Assembly: GCA_031288285.1 (NCBI GenBank)
Contig: JAITRQ010000014.1
Span: 1-64,000, forward strand
Direction of reading: 5' to 3'
Length of the DNA stretch: 64,000 bases
Source: Mycoplasmataceae bacterium
Lineage (GTDB): Bacteria; Bacillota_I; Bacilli_A; Mycoplasmatales; Mycoplasmoidaceae
Shown here one piece after another: positions 22,496 to 34,155 of this stretch. Within the stretch, counting starts at the first letter, position 1. Each line of letters begins with the position of its first letter. Position numbers and translations under genes: made by a program. Under the pieces are notes generated by a model. The model saw nothing but the letters and a program-made list of their open reading frames with translations, made no database searches and was not told the origin of the DNA.

Positions 22496-23200
22496 ATGTC
22501 TAACAACGAAAACATTGAACAAAATTTACAATGATTCATCATTACTGCTATTGGTGGTAAAGAAGATTCTATCATTGATGCACTACGAGAAAAAATTCAT
22601 AATTTCAATTATGATGAATACGTTCGTACAATCAGAGTATTTAAGGACAAAATTGTTAAAGAAGAAATTTTTGACAAAACTGATCAAGCATTACCCAAAA
22701 ATTTAAAAAATACTAAAAACGTAACCTGACAAACGTTACCTAATGGTAAATACAAAAAAGTAAAAATCAAAATCGTGAACAAATTTCCTGGTTATGTTTT
22801 TATTAACATGATCATGAATCCAGAAGTATGATATGCCATTCGCAACACACCGGGTGTTTTGGGTTTTGTGGGATCGTCAGGAAGGGGTGCTATGCCCATT
22901 CCAATCACCATTGAGGAATATCGTGCTGTTGAAAATCAAACAAGTGCCCCTAGTACTACAAGTACTAGTGTTAATGAAACAGCGATTCCTGCCGCACCAC
23001 AAGAAGAAGTTAAAAAAATTTATACAACCAATTTACAAGTTGGCAACACCGTTGAGATTACATCAGGATCATTCGCAGGACTGAGTGGTGTAATTAAACA
23101 TCTTGATAATACCAAAGGTCAAGCTGGTATAGAATTAGAAATGTTTGGTCGTATTACCATCGTGGATATCAAATATAACGAGTTGAAATCAAACGATTAA
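22496..23200 (+). CDS. nusG: transcription termination/antitermination factor NusG
   Basis: Binds RNA polymerase and modulates pausing and coupling to ribosomes. It has 234 residues. The NGN domain begins after a short acidic head with WFIITAIGGKED and carries the KFPGYVFINMIM and the IRNTPGVLGFVG segments. A Ser/Thr/Pro-rich linker at about 150-175 follows, then the KOW domain (VGNTVEITSGSFAGLSG) to the end. It lies seven bases after secE. Confidence 0.95.
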
Positions 23201-23231
23201 ATGCTAAATATAATTAATAACTACTTATAAT

Positions 23232-24275
23232 ATGTCTCCAAATAGTAAGTCATCAATGCCAAAAACCATCAAAACCGAACGTAAAAGCGAAACAACTGTA
23301 AAAAGTAAGAATATTGATGCTACTTCAGTTGATGCTGGTAATAATCCCGTTAAAGAATTTCAAAGTTCTCGTGATGTTATTGAGAAGAAAATTGATGCTT
23401 TTTTTGAGGCCAATAAAGATGCAGGCATCCGTAAATTAGTATCTGCTACTAAACTTATGGAAGCAGGAGCTCATATTGGTACTTATGCACGTTATTCCAA
23501 TCCCAAAATGAAACCGTTCGTTTATCCTAAACGCGCTGGTAAATCATTAGTTATTGATATTTTAAAAACTTTAGTTTATTTAGATCGTGCTTATCAATTT
23601 TTGCGTGATATTACCAAAGATGGTGCACGCGTTTTATTTGTTGGTACACGTGGTGACGTTATTAAAGAACATGTCAAAAACGAGGCAAAACGCGTTCAAT
23701 CTTTTTATGTGAACCAACGATGATTAGGTGGAACATTAACAAACTTTAAAACTATTTCCAAATCCATTGAAAAATTAAACAATTTAATCGCGCTTCAACT
23801 TAGTGATGAGATCAAAAAATATTCAAAAAAAGAGCAATTAATGATTGGTAAAGAAGCACAAAAAATGAGTAAATTTTTGGGTGGTATTAGGACCATGCGT
23901 GGTTTACCTCAAGCTATTGTTATTACTGATCCCGTCATTGAACATAACGCTTTAGCTGAAGCTAAACATCTTAAAATTCCCGTAGTGGCTTTTGCCAGTA
24001 CAAATGCTAATCCTGATGAAATTGATTTTTTAATTCCCGCTAATTCAATGTCTGTACGTACCGTATATTTATTACTATCAATTTTATGTGATGCGATTGC
24101 TGAAGCTAATGATCAGCCATTATCCATTGTTGGCAAAAAAGACGAAGAAATTGTTTTACCCGAAATCGCTAAAAAAGTACAAACCGCTAGTTTTATATCA
24201 CACAAGCGTTTTGGTCGCAATTTACACGGATCAACTAGTAGCAGTACCGCTCCCGAATCTACAACTAAATCTTAA
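23232..24275 (+). CDS. rpsB: 30S ribosomal protein S2 with N-terminal extension
   Basis: A 347-residue S2. The family core starts near residue 66 with KLMEAGAHIG and includes the QRWLGGTLTN motif, whose Trp is TGA, and GLPQAIVITDP. The first 65 residues are a Lys/Ser/Thr/Asp-rich extension that ordinary S2 lacks. A TATAAT at 23226-23231 abuts the ATG. If it is used as a -10 box, translation would have to start at the Met of residue 9 (23256). Another TATAAT at 23209-23214 suits the ATG given here. The usual partner tsf does not follow. Confidence 0.93.
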
Positions 24276-24285
24276 GATATCTTTG

Positions 24286-24942
24286 CTACGATAATTGTTT
24301 AGCAAGATTAAAAACGTTTGGCATGTTTTGCGGATTGTGCATTAAAAATGTACCGATAATAAAGTGGTCTACATAATTAGCAGTTTGCTGCATAATTTGA
24401 TCGTTTACTCCACCATCTAGTTGGATAATTAGCTTGGGATTAAAATCAGTTTTAATTTTTTTTACTTTAATTAAATTAGCAATTGTTTGCGGGATGAAAG
24501 CTTGTCCACCTTTACCAGGAATAACTCCCATAACTAAGACATAATCACATGTTTTTAAAATAGCTTGGTATCTATCAGGATCACTATATGGGTGAATGGC
24601 TAATCCATAAGGAATGTGATGTTTTGACAAATAACGACAAATAATCGCAGTTTGTCATTTGCAAACTCCTTCAGGATGAAAGACAATGCTATTTAATGGA
24701 TAATTAATAAAATCTTTAATAAATGTTAAAGGTTTTTTAACCATTAGGTGAACGTTAGCTTTTAATCCCAATTCATTGATGAGTGGTAAATGCTCGGTAC
24801 CAAAAGATTTGTTAGGTACAAATTTACCATCCATGACATCATAATGAATATATGTAGTGCCTAACTGCTTTACAGCCAATAATTGCGACTTTATTGAAGC
24901 TGAATCAAAAGCTAGTAGTGAAGGTTCAATGATTTTACTCAT
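24286..24942 (-). CDS. rpe: ribulose-phosphate 3-epimerase
   Basis: Interconverts ribulose-5-P and xylulose-5-P in the pentose phosphate pathway. It has 218 residues of a TIM barrel. PSLLAFD opens the fold, HYDVMDGKFVPN gives metal ligands and the catalytic Asp, VHLMV follows, and the phosphate loop is LDGGVN. The Met at 24942 (MSKIIEPSLL) fits the family start better than the one seven codons upstream. The start overlaps the preceding potassium-channel gene by eight bases. Confidence 0.93.
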
Positions 24943-25615
24943 TGTTTTTACTATCACGAACAAAGAATTTTAATGCCGTTGCAATTTGATTATCATGGCA
25001 CATAAACGTTACCACATCACCCATTTCGAATTTGGTTTCATTAGTAGGTGGAAAAATAACTCTCCCTAATCGTTGAATCATCATAATAGTGATATTAAAT
25101 TTTTTACGAATGTTTAATTCCGCTAAAGTTTTATTTAAAATCAATTTATTGTTGACAATACTTTTTACTCATGAAAAATCAGCACCAATACTTGTAATAT
25201 CTACACCAACGTTGAAAATAGATTGAAACGCAACACGATCAGCAATCTCAATTTCTGGAATTACTACACGTGGAATACCCATTGTTTTTAGTACACGTTT
25301 GTGAACATTATTAATTGCTTTCGCCACAATATCTTTATGTCCAAGCTCACGCAAATTAGCACAAATCATGATAGATGATTCAATATTACTAACCGCAACA
25401 ATAATCGTGCTAACATTTGCTACACCGCTTTCTGCTAACGAATTAATATCGCTAGCATCACATACAACGGCTAACTCGTATATTTTGGCCGCTTTTTGAA
25501 CAAGGGTTTTATCAATGTCCATAACCATAACATTTTTGTTAAGCTTGTGCAATTGTAAAGCCACTTCAGTACCAAAACGGCCCAATCCAATAACGCAATA
25601 ATCTTTTTTTATCAT
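24935..25615 (-). CDS. ktrA: TrkA/KtrA-type potassium uptake regulatory subunit
   Basis: A 226-residue cytoplasmic gating ring protein. The N-terminal RCK_N Rossmann domain shows VIGLGRFGTEVA and an acidic end of the second strand (VMDID) that selects NAD(H) or ATP. After a linker near residue 150 comes the RCK_C (TrkA_C) domain with the ETKFEMGDVVTFM segment. The membrane partner (KtrB/TrkH) is not in this window. Co-transcribed with rpe downstream. Confidence 0.9.
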
Positions 25616-25662
25616 AACTAAAATCTAGATTTTAACACTCATGATTATACTACTGCCAATAA

Positions 25663-25923
25663 TTAATCGGGTTGATTAAATTGGAAGTCTCAACCCAATG
25701 CCGCAGCAGTTAATGCTATAGTTGTAAGTAGTAGAATTACTGTCAACATCATGCATAAAAGCATACGATTGCCAACTATTCATTTGCTAAATCAATCCAT
25801 TGACTCTAATCGATTAGGGTCGGGTTTATTGCGCATAGTTCAATAGCAAACAAACCCCATACCAATAGTAGCGATAGCAAAAACAATCGCTACTATTAAA
25901 TACACGATATGGATTAATGACAT
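25663..25923 (-). CDS. small two-helix membrane protein, unknown
   Basis: An 86-residue protein readable only with TGA as Trp (four such codons). It has two hydrophobic helices at about residues 4-27 and 54-76, joined by a charged loop with the pattern RNKPDPNRLESMDW. Its two-helix size recalls SecG, but it lacks the SecG glycine-rich loop and its signatures. It lies eight bases after ptsH and 47 bases before the KtrA gene, and may belong to the ptsH transcript. Confidence 0.55.
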
Positions 25924-25931
25924 ATTAATAA

Positions 25932-26195
25932 CTAAACTAGTTTAGTTTCGCTTAAAACACGTTGGATACCATCAATAGCTGCTTGCTCATCTAAACCAAC
26001 TGCTTGAATTTCAATTTTATTATTCACTTTAACTCCAAGAGCCATTAAATTAATTAATGATTTAGCGTTAGCTACTCGTCCATCTAAATGAACAGTAATA
26101 TCTGATTTATATTTGCTTGCTTCGTTAGTAATCTTGGAAGCGGGACGAGCGTGAATGCCGATAGGGTCAATAATTTTTACGATGATAGATTTCAT
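25932..26195 (-). CDS. ptsH: phosphocarrier protein HPr
   Basis: Central phosphocarrier of the sugar phosphotransferase system. It has 87 residues. The active site GIHARPAS places the phosphorylated His at position 15, and the regulatory Ser46 lies in NAKSLINLM, the target of HPr kinase. The kinase gene hprK is also in this window (62394-63344), so Ser46 control is probably live. An AGAGGTATTAA-type weak ribosome site precedes the ATG. Confidence 0.96.
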   Translation of the reverse strand: MKSIIVKIIDPIGIHARPASKITNEASKYKSDITVHLDGRVANAKSLINLMALGVKVNNKIEIQAVGLDEQAAIDGIQRVLSETKLV

Positions 26196-26252
26196 TTAAT
26201 ACCTCTTAAATTAACTACGTTAATAATAGCACAATATTTGTAATGATGGTCA

Positions 26253-27803
26253 TTAAAACATTGGACGAAAAAAGTTCAATGCGCAATAAAGAATGTTGTA
26301 CCTAAATAACTTGAATTGGTTAACAAATTTTTGATCAACCTTATTACATTGCAATAAAGTTTGATTAAATATTTTTTGCAAATTGTTTGCGAATACTTCG
26401 TTATTAATCAGAATGCCATTTTCGAAATTAATTCATAGCGAACGAAAATCAAGATTAGCACTAGTAATAAAAACAAACGTTTCATCAACAATAATAATTT
26501 TGGCATGAATAAACCCGTCAAATTCATGAACATTAATGTGGGTATTAAGCAATTTGTTATAAGAAAAACGGTTCATTGCTAGAATGAAGTCCTTATCATC
26601 ATTTTGTCCAGGTAAAATAATATCCACCTTAATGCCACTTCAAGCAGCTGATTGTAAAGTTGAAATTACTGTATCAGTTGGCAAAAAATATGGAGTGATA
26701 ATCTTGATTGATTTCTTGGCTTTAGAAAAAAGACTAAATATCGTGTCATTTACACCCTTCTCTTGATAATTCGGCGAAGATGAAGTAAACTGCATTTCGA
26801 TTTTTTGTTCATTCTTGACAATCGAAAGAATATCGGCAATTTGATTTTGAAAAGCTAATTTTTGCTCAGTAGATACAGTTGATCCAGTAAATCCAATTCA
26901 ATCAGTGCAAAATCCCAAATTAATGGTATTAACAATTTCGCCTTTAATGATGAAGTTATAGTCTTTTCAATGGCCGGTTTTTTTACTAATATTTAAATAC
27001 TCATCACCAATGTTTGATCCACCATAAATAGCTGTTTCATTATCAATAATAATGGCTTTACGATGCAGACGGTAGTTTGTCGCTCCCTTGAACATATTAA
27101 AGCCTTTAGGATTAAATACTCCCACTTCTACCCCGTTACTTTTAAGTTCTTTAATCATGGAATAAGGGAATTTACGATACGAACCATACCAATCATATAA
27201 AAATCTAACTTTGACACCATTTTGCGCTTTTTTAATTAATTCGCAAAATATAGTTCTTAAAAAAAAGCCATCATGAATGATATATGTTTCAATATGAATA
27301 AATTTTTTAGCGCTGCGAATTGATGAAATACATTCTTGATAAAATTGAGCGTTACTAGTAATTAGTTGCATGTCATTATTAAGATATATTGGTCGTAAGA
27401 AACAATTTAATGAATAACTAAATAAGGTTGCACTATCATCATTGCGTTTTTTAACTGTTTGAGAATATTCATAATTCTCATATTTAATAAATTTAGCCTG
27501 ATCAGCATTATAAGAAACCCACGTTTTTTGATTAAAGGGTAACACTCCAAAGATCACAAACAACAAACACCCCACGATTGGTAGACATAAGATTGCAACT
27601 AATCAGCCAATTTTTGTATTTGCATGACGATTGGTATTAACGATATAAACTGCAAATATTACTTCCACAATAAACATTGCCATCATCATGTAAACAATGA
27701 TAGTCCGATCAGAAATAAAACACAAAATTAAAATCTCACAAATCAATACTAGTAAAATTAGTAAAGCGACTAAACCCGAAATAAAGATTTTGACACGATT
27801 CAT
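26253..27803 (-). CDS. cls: cardiolipin synthase
   Basis: Condenses two phosphatidylglycerol molecules into cardiolipin at the membrane. It has 516 residues. Three hydrophobic helices occupy about the first 90 residues, followed by two PLD domains. The HKD motifs are HRKAIIIDNE, with GGSNI following, and HAKIIIVDET, with SANLDFRS following. Several Trp codons are TGA. The C-terminus RPMF resembles the usual short hydrophobic tail of the family. It has no close operon partner. Confidence 0.94.
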
Positions 27804-27909
27804 AATGTTAAGTAATTATATTTGTTTTAATCATTAAAATCGTCGGGGAGTGAATCTAAGGAACACCTATTTACGGAATTACAAAATGATTTTTTAAATA
27901 ACATTATCG

Positions 27910-27915
27910 TATAAT
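27910..27915 (+). promoter_or_regulatory. -10 box giving a probably leaderless transcript
   Basis: TATAAT ends eight bases before the ATG at 27924, so the predicted first transcribed base is at or next to the start codon. No Shine-Dalgarno site could fit. Confidence 0.6.
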
Positions 27916-27923
27916 TTACATTC

Positions 27924-28640
27924 ATGAAATCGCTAAAAAATAATCATGCCATTTTAGATCTTACTTATTCAATATATTGTTTATCTTTTTTTGTCTTAAT
28001 ATTTGCAATTGATTTATGTAATGTAAGTGGTTCTGTTTTTGGTATATTATCAGTTGTATTCATCTTATCAATGGCAATTTGACCATTATTTTCAGAAGGA
28101 TTAAATGGAATTTATGCATCTTGGAAAAAATATTACCTGATCATAATTGCAATTTTATTTTGTGCCTTTGCAGAAAGTGCTAAATTAATTCCCATGGTAA
28201 AAGATTATTGACCTGCATTTTTCTTTGTAACACATATCCTAATAGTAATTTTTCTTTTAAAAAAACAAAAAATCGCTTTAAATCACACATTAATTTTGTT
28301 ACTTATTTTATTAATTCCCATAATTTTTTATATAGCGATTTTTTCACAAATTAATAATAACAATGATATTCGTTACACCATCGCAATTCCTTTATATCTA
28401 TTAGTATTATCATTGAGTTTATGAGCTGGCTTTGTTTCACTCGCTAAATCTAACCATAATCTTCTAATAATATTTGGCATATTATTGTTTAATATTTCTG
28501 ACTATATTGTAATTTACACCATTGTTAATTCCAATGTCCCTTCTGGCTTGGAATACATTGTATGACTTACTTATTTACTATCAATTTGATGCATTAGTTG
28601 CGTGGGTAAAAATCCAATTAAATTTTTATTTCCCAATTAA
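27924..28640 (+). CDS. YhhN/TMEM86-like membrane protein, probable lysoplasmalogenase
   Basis: A 238-residue protein with about eight membrane helices. The C-terminal pattern, GILLFNISDYIVIY, then a short loop, then LTYLLSIWCISCVG, matches the GALLF-SD-x-L ... LTYY-A-Q ... G pattern of YhhN/TMEM86 proteins. A central FF-x-x-THILIVIF matches their F-x-x-H-I-x-Y helix. In that family the enzyme hydrolyses the vinyl ether of lysoplasmalogens, releasing a fatty aldehyde. One conserved Gly-Asp pair appears here as Ala-Glu (AFAES), so activity is uncertain. The stop shares one base with the aldehyde dehydrogenase start, a functional hint. The family call rests on my pattern memory. Confidence 0.5.
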
Positions 28641-30013
28641 TGAATTATATAAACCGTGTATTTTTAAAACAAAAAGCTTTTTTTAACACACAAATTACAA
28701 AAAATATCACATATCGTAAAACACATCTACGACACCTTTTAGAAACAATTAACCATCATTTTACTGATATTGTTGCTGCATTAAATGTTGATTTAAACAA
28801 ATCCGAAGCGGAGTCATATATTAGTGAAATTCTTTTAGTACAAAACGAGATCAAAACCATGCTAAAAAATATTAAGCATTGGTCCAAACCAAAACATGTT
28901 CGTAAAAATATTTTAAATTTGTTGTCGCGTGCTCATATTTTAAAAGAGCCATACGGTGTAGTTTTGGTTTGCGTACCATGAAATTATCCGTTTCAATTGG
29001 CATTAGTTCCATTAATTGATGCATTGGCCGCAGGAAATACAGCTATTCTTTACGTTTCACCATATGTACCCAATGTCAATCGCGTTATTACCAATATTAT
29101 TCGCAAGGTGTTTGATGAAAAATATGTAGCTGTCGTTAACTTTTCACAAGTATCGTATACAGATATTATGAAACCCACCTATGATTATGTTTTCTTCACA
29201 GGTAGCGTACGTGTTGGTAAAATTGTTATGCAACAAGCTGCGGCTAATTTAACTCCATTAACATTAGAATTAGGTGGCAAATCTCCGTGCATTATTGATG
29301 AAACTGCCAAATTAGAAATTACAGCTAAAAGGATTATTCGTGGCAAATTAATGAATAGTGGTCAAACTTGCATTGCACCTGATTATTTAATTGTTCATGA
29401 AAGTATACGAGAAAAATTAATTGAGAAATTAATCTACTATATTGAAAAATTTCATGGTACAAACAATATTCAAAATAAAAATATACCAAAAATCATTAAT
29501 CTTCAACATTTCAATCGGTTAGTCAAAACTTTAACAAATCAAAAAATTATTTATGGTGGAAAGAGTGATGTTGATTCATTGATTGTCGAACCGACATTAA
29601 TATCAATAAAAAACTTTCAAAATAAACTGATGAATGAAGAAATTTTTGGACCAATCTTGCCAATAATTTCGTATACAAAATTGAATGATATTACTAATAA
29701 ATTATTGCGTCTACCTAAACCACTTGCTTTGTATATTTTTAGCCAACACAAAAAGCATATCAATTTTTTAATAAGCAAAATCCAATCTGGCGATTGTTGC
29801 ATAAACGATACAATCATGCACATCACTAATGAACATTTACCATTTGGAGGAGTTGGTACAAGTGGTATGGGTTCATATCATGGTATTCACGGTTTTAATA
29901 CCTTTTCACATAATCGTTCTTTAGTGAAAACTACTTCTAAAATTGATAGTAATTTATTTTATCCCCCTTGATCTAAGAGCAAAATTAAATTAATTAAATC
30001 TTTTTCGTCCTAA
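28640..30013 (+). CDS. aldehyde dehydrogenase, ALDH3/fatty-aldehyde type
   Basis: NAD(P)-dependent oxidation of an aldehyde to the acid. It has 457 residues, the short form without the N-terminal tetramer arm, typical of the ALDH3 branch. It shows PWNYPFQLALVPLIDALAAGN, the FTGSVRVGK cofactor turn, ELGGKSP with the general base Glu, and NSGQTCIAPDY with the nucleophilic Cys. EEIFGPILP and HLPFGGVGTSG complete the set. It is translationally coupled to the YhhN-like gene, whose predicted product would be a long-chain aldehyde. Confidence 0.9.
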
Positions 30014-30035
30014 CAATTAATTTGAAATGAATAAT

Positions 30036-30914
30036 TTACACTCTAGCTAAAATATCATTAAATAATTGAATGTTCACTTGATTGTTTTCTTCCAAGAATA
30101 AAATATGATATCCTCTAGGATAATTAATAATGTGTTTGGAAGTTGGGAATTGCTGTGTAATTCTTTTTCATCGTTGGTAGTCGCACAGAAAATCTTCGCC
30201 TGATTGAAAGTAAAATAATTGCAAATTATCATTATTAAAATTTTTAACAATAAATCTTCATGCAGGTTTAAAACTCAATCATGCCGCTATATCACTAACA
30301 TTATTACTAGGCTTATTGGCGCTTGCAACTTTAGTAATCCGAATTAATAACGGATTTGAAGAAAGTTTGTCGATGGGATTATTAGGTTTAGAGTCATATG
30401 TTTGGATTCCCAAAAAATATGATGGAATTAATTTGGTAAAAAATAAACGCAAGCGATGTCCTCAAGACGTTGCCGCTGCATCTTTAATTTTGTAAGGCAT
30501 ATTTCAAATAAAAGCACCAGCAATTTTATTAGGATATTTTTTAAGATACAAACAAGCTAATGCTGACCCTCAAGATTCACCCAATAAATAAATTTTGTGA
30601 TTTGGTATTAGCGTTTTTACTTGTGTAAGCACGATATCTAACTCTTTAATGTAAGACGGATAAAAACGCTTGGCTCTATTTCGATTATTACCATGAGCCA
30701 TCCGTTCGAACGCAAATAAATAATGTTGATCAAAAAGTGGATAATTCATTAAATCGAATAAGGCAATTGTAGAACCATTACCACCAACATAAACAAATAT
30801 TATTGAATCAGTGGTAATTTTTAATGGATGATAATAAACATATGGAATTTCATATTTAAAAGATTGAGACGTAATATTCCCATCATGTTTGCGTGTATTT
30901 TCAAATTTTTTCAT
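30036..30914 (-). CDS. alpha/beta hydrolase (lipase/esterase-like)
   Basis: A 292-residue single-domain hydrolase. The VYVGGNGSTIALFD strand-loop provides an oxyanion region and the nucleophile elbow LLGESWGSA (G-x-S-x-G) is near residue 114, with Trp by TGA. The catalytic His lies in the GHKTSNF-like segment near the C-terminus. No signal peptide is visible, so it is probably cytoplasmic. The substrate is unknown. It is convergent with the lysoplasmalogenase-ALDH pair, which could mean a role in lipid breakdown, but that is only suggestive. Confidence 0.75.
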
Positions 30915-30968
30915 AAATAAGGTTTACTAAATAAATACGTAGCTTAATTTATAATAGGTGAAGATATT

Positions 30969-31907
30969 ATGCATTCTAATGATACTTACGATTTGACAAT
31001 AATCATCCCTTTTTACAATACCATTAATTATATTAATGATACTCTCATTTCGATTAATCAACAATTCATACCAAAAAATATCTTTATACAAGTCCTAGTC
31101 ATTAATGATGGATCTTCCCAAGACATTAGCACACACTTAAAAACGATTAATCATCCCAATATTTCGATAACACTTCATACTAAACCTAACGGTAATTGAG
31201 GCAGTGTTGTTAATTATGTGAAGCAGCATAAATTAGCTTTGGGTAAATACATTACGATTTTGGATTCTGATGATGCGTTGGATAAAAAATGTTTAACCCA
31301 TTTTTTTAATGTTACCGCAAATATTGGTGCTGACATTGTGCTTGGTAATTTTGCATATTGAAATGGTAAAAATAGATGTAAAAAAATTAAAACCATCTTA
31401 AACATACGAAGTAAAAAATGAAATATTTCTACTAAAAATATCAATAAATTTAAAACGCCTTATTTGATGCCTTTAGGTAAATTCTATGCTCGCCAAATTT
31501 TTTATCAAATTAAAAATCTTAGTGAGCACACCTACTATCAAGATGTCAATTTATATTACCAAAGTTTATTTCTTGCTAAAAATATATATTTTATTAATAA
31601 AAATTTAGCTTTATACCGTTCTAATCGGAAAGATTCATCGAGCAACATGAATTGAAGTGAGAAAAAACTTAACAATTGGATTAACACCATTACTTTTATC
31701 AACAATCACGATAATGCTATTGGAGGAATATTTTATTTACTAGTCAAAGGTTTTAAAAACGCTTATACATTAAAATACTCTCAACCTTTAAAAATTAAAG
31801 GCAAAATAAAAGTCACTTATTTGCCAAAAATATTTTATGTGCCAATATGAATATTTATCAAGATTATTTTATTTTCTTATCGCAGAGTTTTAATACTAGC
31901 TAAATAA
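30969..31907 (+). CDS. family 2 glycosyltransferase
   Basis: A 312-residue protein with a GT-A fold. The IIIPFYNTINYINDTL opening and VINDGSSQD nucleotide-binding segment are typical of GT2. The metal-binding motif is ILDSDDALD near residue 97. No strong membrane span follows, but the C-terminal part is hydrophobic and basic and could attach to the membrane. It probably adds a sugar to a lipid or surface glycan. Its last 31 bases overlap the end of tsaD on the other strand. TATAAT lies about 20 bases before the ATG. Confidence 0.85.
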
Positions 31908-32815
31908 CCATAAGCACCAATCATCGCTGCATTGTCTTGACAATAAGGAAGTAACGGTAAATGAACACGACGGTATTTCTGTGTCAAAAGTTTGCGTAAT
32001 AATCGATTTGCACTAACGCCACCTCCCACTACAATATTAGTAACATGATATTTTTTAACATAAAAATTTAATTTTATTAAAATATCATCAACGATCCATT
32101 TCAAGGCACTAGATGCTAAAGTAATTTTAGTGTTTTTGTTTTTTTGATAATCGCTAAGTATTTTTGTTTTTATACCCGAAAAACTAAAATCATTGGTAGG
32201 ATCAGCGTGATTGATTAATTTGACATTAGCATTTCGCGATTGATAATTATGATCAATTGCAATTCCTCCTGGATATTTAAAACCTAATGTTCTTCCGATT
32301 TTATCTAATGTCTCTCCAGCAGCATCATCAGCGGTTTTAGTTAATATTTGATACTCATTAATATTTTTAAATAAGTATATTATTGTGTGTCCCCCCGATA
32401 CTACTAATCCAATAAATGGATATTTAATTGGTTCTTTACGATCAATAGCAAAAGCAAACAAATGCGCGATAATGTGATTAACAGGAATCAATTCAGCATT
32501 TAGTAGATAAGCTATTGATTGTGCTCAAATTTTACCAACGTGCAATGATCCCGGCATCCCGGGTTCGCTGGCATATATTACTTTGGTAATTTTATGTACA
32601 TAAATCTTTGCTTGTTTAATAGCTTTTAAAAAACACAATGATAAGTTTTGTTCGTGCCCTCTAGCAGCGATTTCGGGTACGATTCCCCCATAACTAGCAT
32701 GTTGTTTGGCAGTTGTTTTTGTTACTAATGATAAAAGTTGTCGACCCTTCATGATCGCAATACTAGTATCATCGCATGTTGTTTCAATTGCTAATGTTAT
32801 TCTTGTCGTTGTCAT
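31877..32815 (-). CDS. tsaD: tRNA N6-threonylcarbamoyladenosine transferase TsaD
   Basis: Transfers threonylcarbamoyl to A37 of ANN-decoding tRNAs. It has 312 residues, a little shorter than the usual 335-340. ETTCDDTSIA opens the ASKHA fold, the HIIAH pair near residue 108 binds iron or zinc, VSGGHT follows, and the C-terminal VVGGGVSANRLLR and YCQDNAAMIGAYG are intact. It sits at the end of the pot operon, two bases after potD. Its partners tsaB and tsaE are not seen here. Confidence 0.95.
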
Positions 32816-32817
32816 AA

Positions 32818-34155
32818 CTACAAAGATTCTTTTTGTCGCAAATAAGCTTCATACATATTGGATTTATCAATATTAGAAATAGGTTGTTCGATCAAAGTAT
32901 TATTTGTGAACCGATCGGGATCAATGGTATAGATTTTTTTCAATAAATCCGAATCCGAATATTCAGAAAAATAGCCTTGAGGATCAATGACATAATCATC
33001 AATTTTTTTAAGTGTTGATGTATATAAAACAAAATCAAAATTCATCATGGGACCATAAACATAATTCCCATTATCATCTGTCAAACTAATGTCATTACTT
33101 GTAGCACCATCCAAACAAATATTCTTCACAATTTGATAAATATCATTGACTTTATCATTACTTTTTTTAGCAACACGTTTGTTAATTACCATCATGTCTA
33201 ATGCAACTGGCGAGGCATCAGGTTTAACAATATGAAAATTATCATCATTTCATTGGTCGTCTCATTCAGAATTACCACCCCCAAGAGCTGCATACAACAA
33301 ATCCCCGTTATAAGCAATTCCCCCGTTAGAACCATTAGGATCAGCAATAGTATATAAAACATTAGCTGAATCAGTATTTAAATAAAAATAACTTTTGCCA
33401 TTATTGTATTGATCAGTCATTTTTCGATATGTATTTTTAAACTGATCAATAGAAACATTGCCATCGGGTGGATTAACATTATTACCCGTTTCTAATAAAC
33501 GACACATACTGTATACAGATCTAGAATCATCAACCATAGACATTTTAGGATTTTTTTGCGGTTTGAATCGATCATCTAAATTGGTGGCATTAATTTGATG
33601 AATAAGATCGTTTCAATTATGAACATTTTCCAATCCTGAAATTTCATCTCCTTTATAAGCAAATGACCAATCTTGTAAAAAATAGGGAATAGCATAATTT
33701 AAAATGTTGAAATTTGATCATTGTGGAAATGTATTTTCTACATAGCTATTTACATTATCTAAATAAGCTTTAGTAGTATCGCTAAATAATAACGCATATG
33801 CATCATCGGCATTATTAACACCAGGAATAGCAAATTTTGGTCAATCAATTTTTAATAACTCATCACCATTTAGAAGGTTGATAACTTCATAAGTTGAAGG
33901 TATTGCGACATCGTAATAACGATCAAATTTCATTTCTATATCCTCGTTAGTACCATAATATACATAAGAAAGCGACGAACCAATCTGACTGCGAATTTTA
34001 TTCATAAGCTGTGGTGACATGTAACTTTCAAAATTAGCAACAGTAATACTGCCATTATTACTACAACTAGTAAGCAATGGTACAAAAAAAGTCATCATCG
34101 CTAATGGACATAAAATTTTTAATAAGTAACTATGGTCTTTTTTATTCACGATCAA
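32818..34155 (-). CDS. potD: spermidine/putrescine-binding lipoprotein PotD-like
   Basis: A 445-residue extracellular substrate-binding protein, longer than the roughly 350-residue PotD of E. coli. It has a basic start, a hydrophobic signal segment and the lipobox LLTSC with the lipidated Cys31. ITVANFESYM and the VAIPSTYEVINLL segment follow the PotD pattern. It should be processed by Lgt and LspA, both encoded in this window. Its start overlaps potC by 14 bases. Ligand identity (polyamine) is inherited from the family. Confidence 0.88.

Noticed and set aside
25663-25923. SecG from its size and two helices
   Set aside because: It lacks the Gly-rich loop and conserved residues of SecG, so it is left as unknown.
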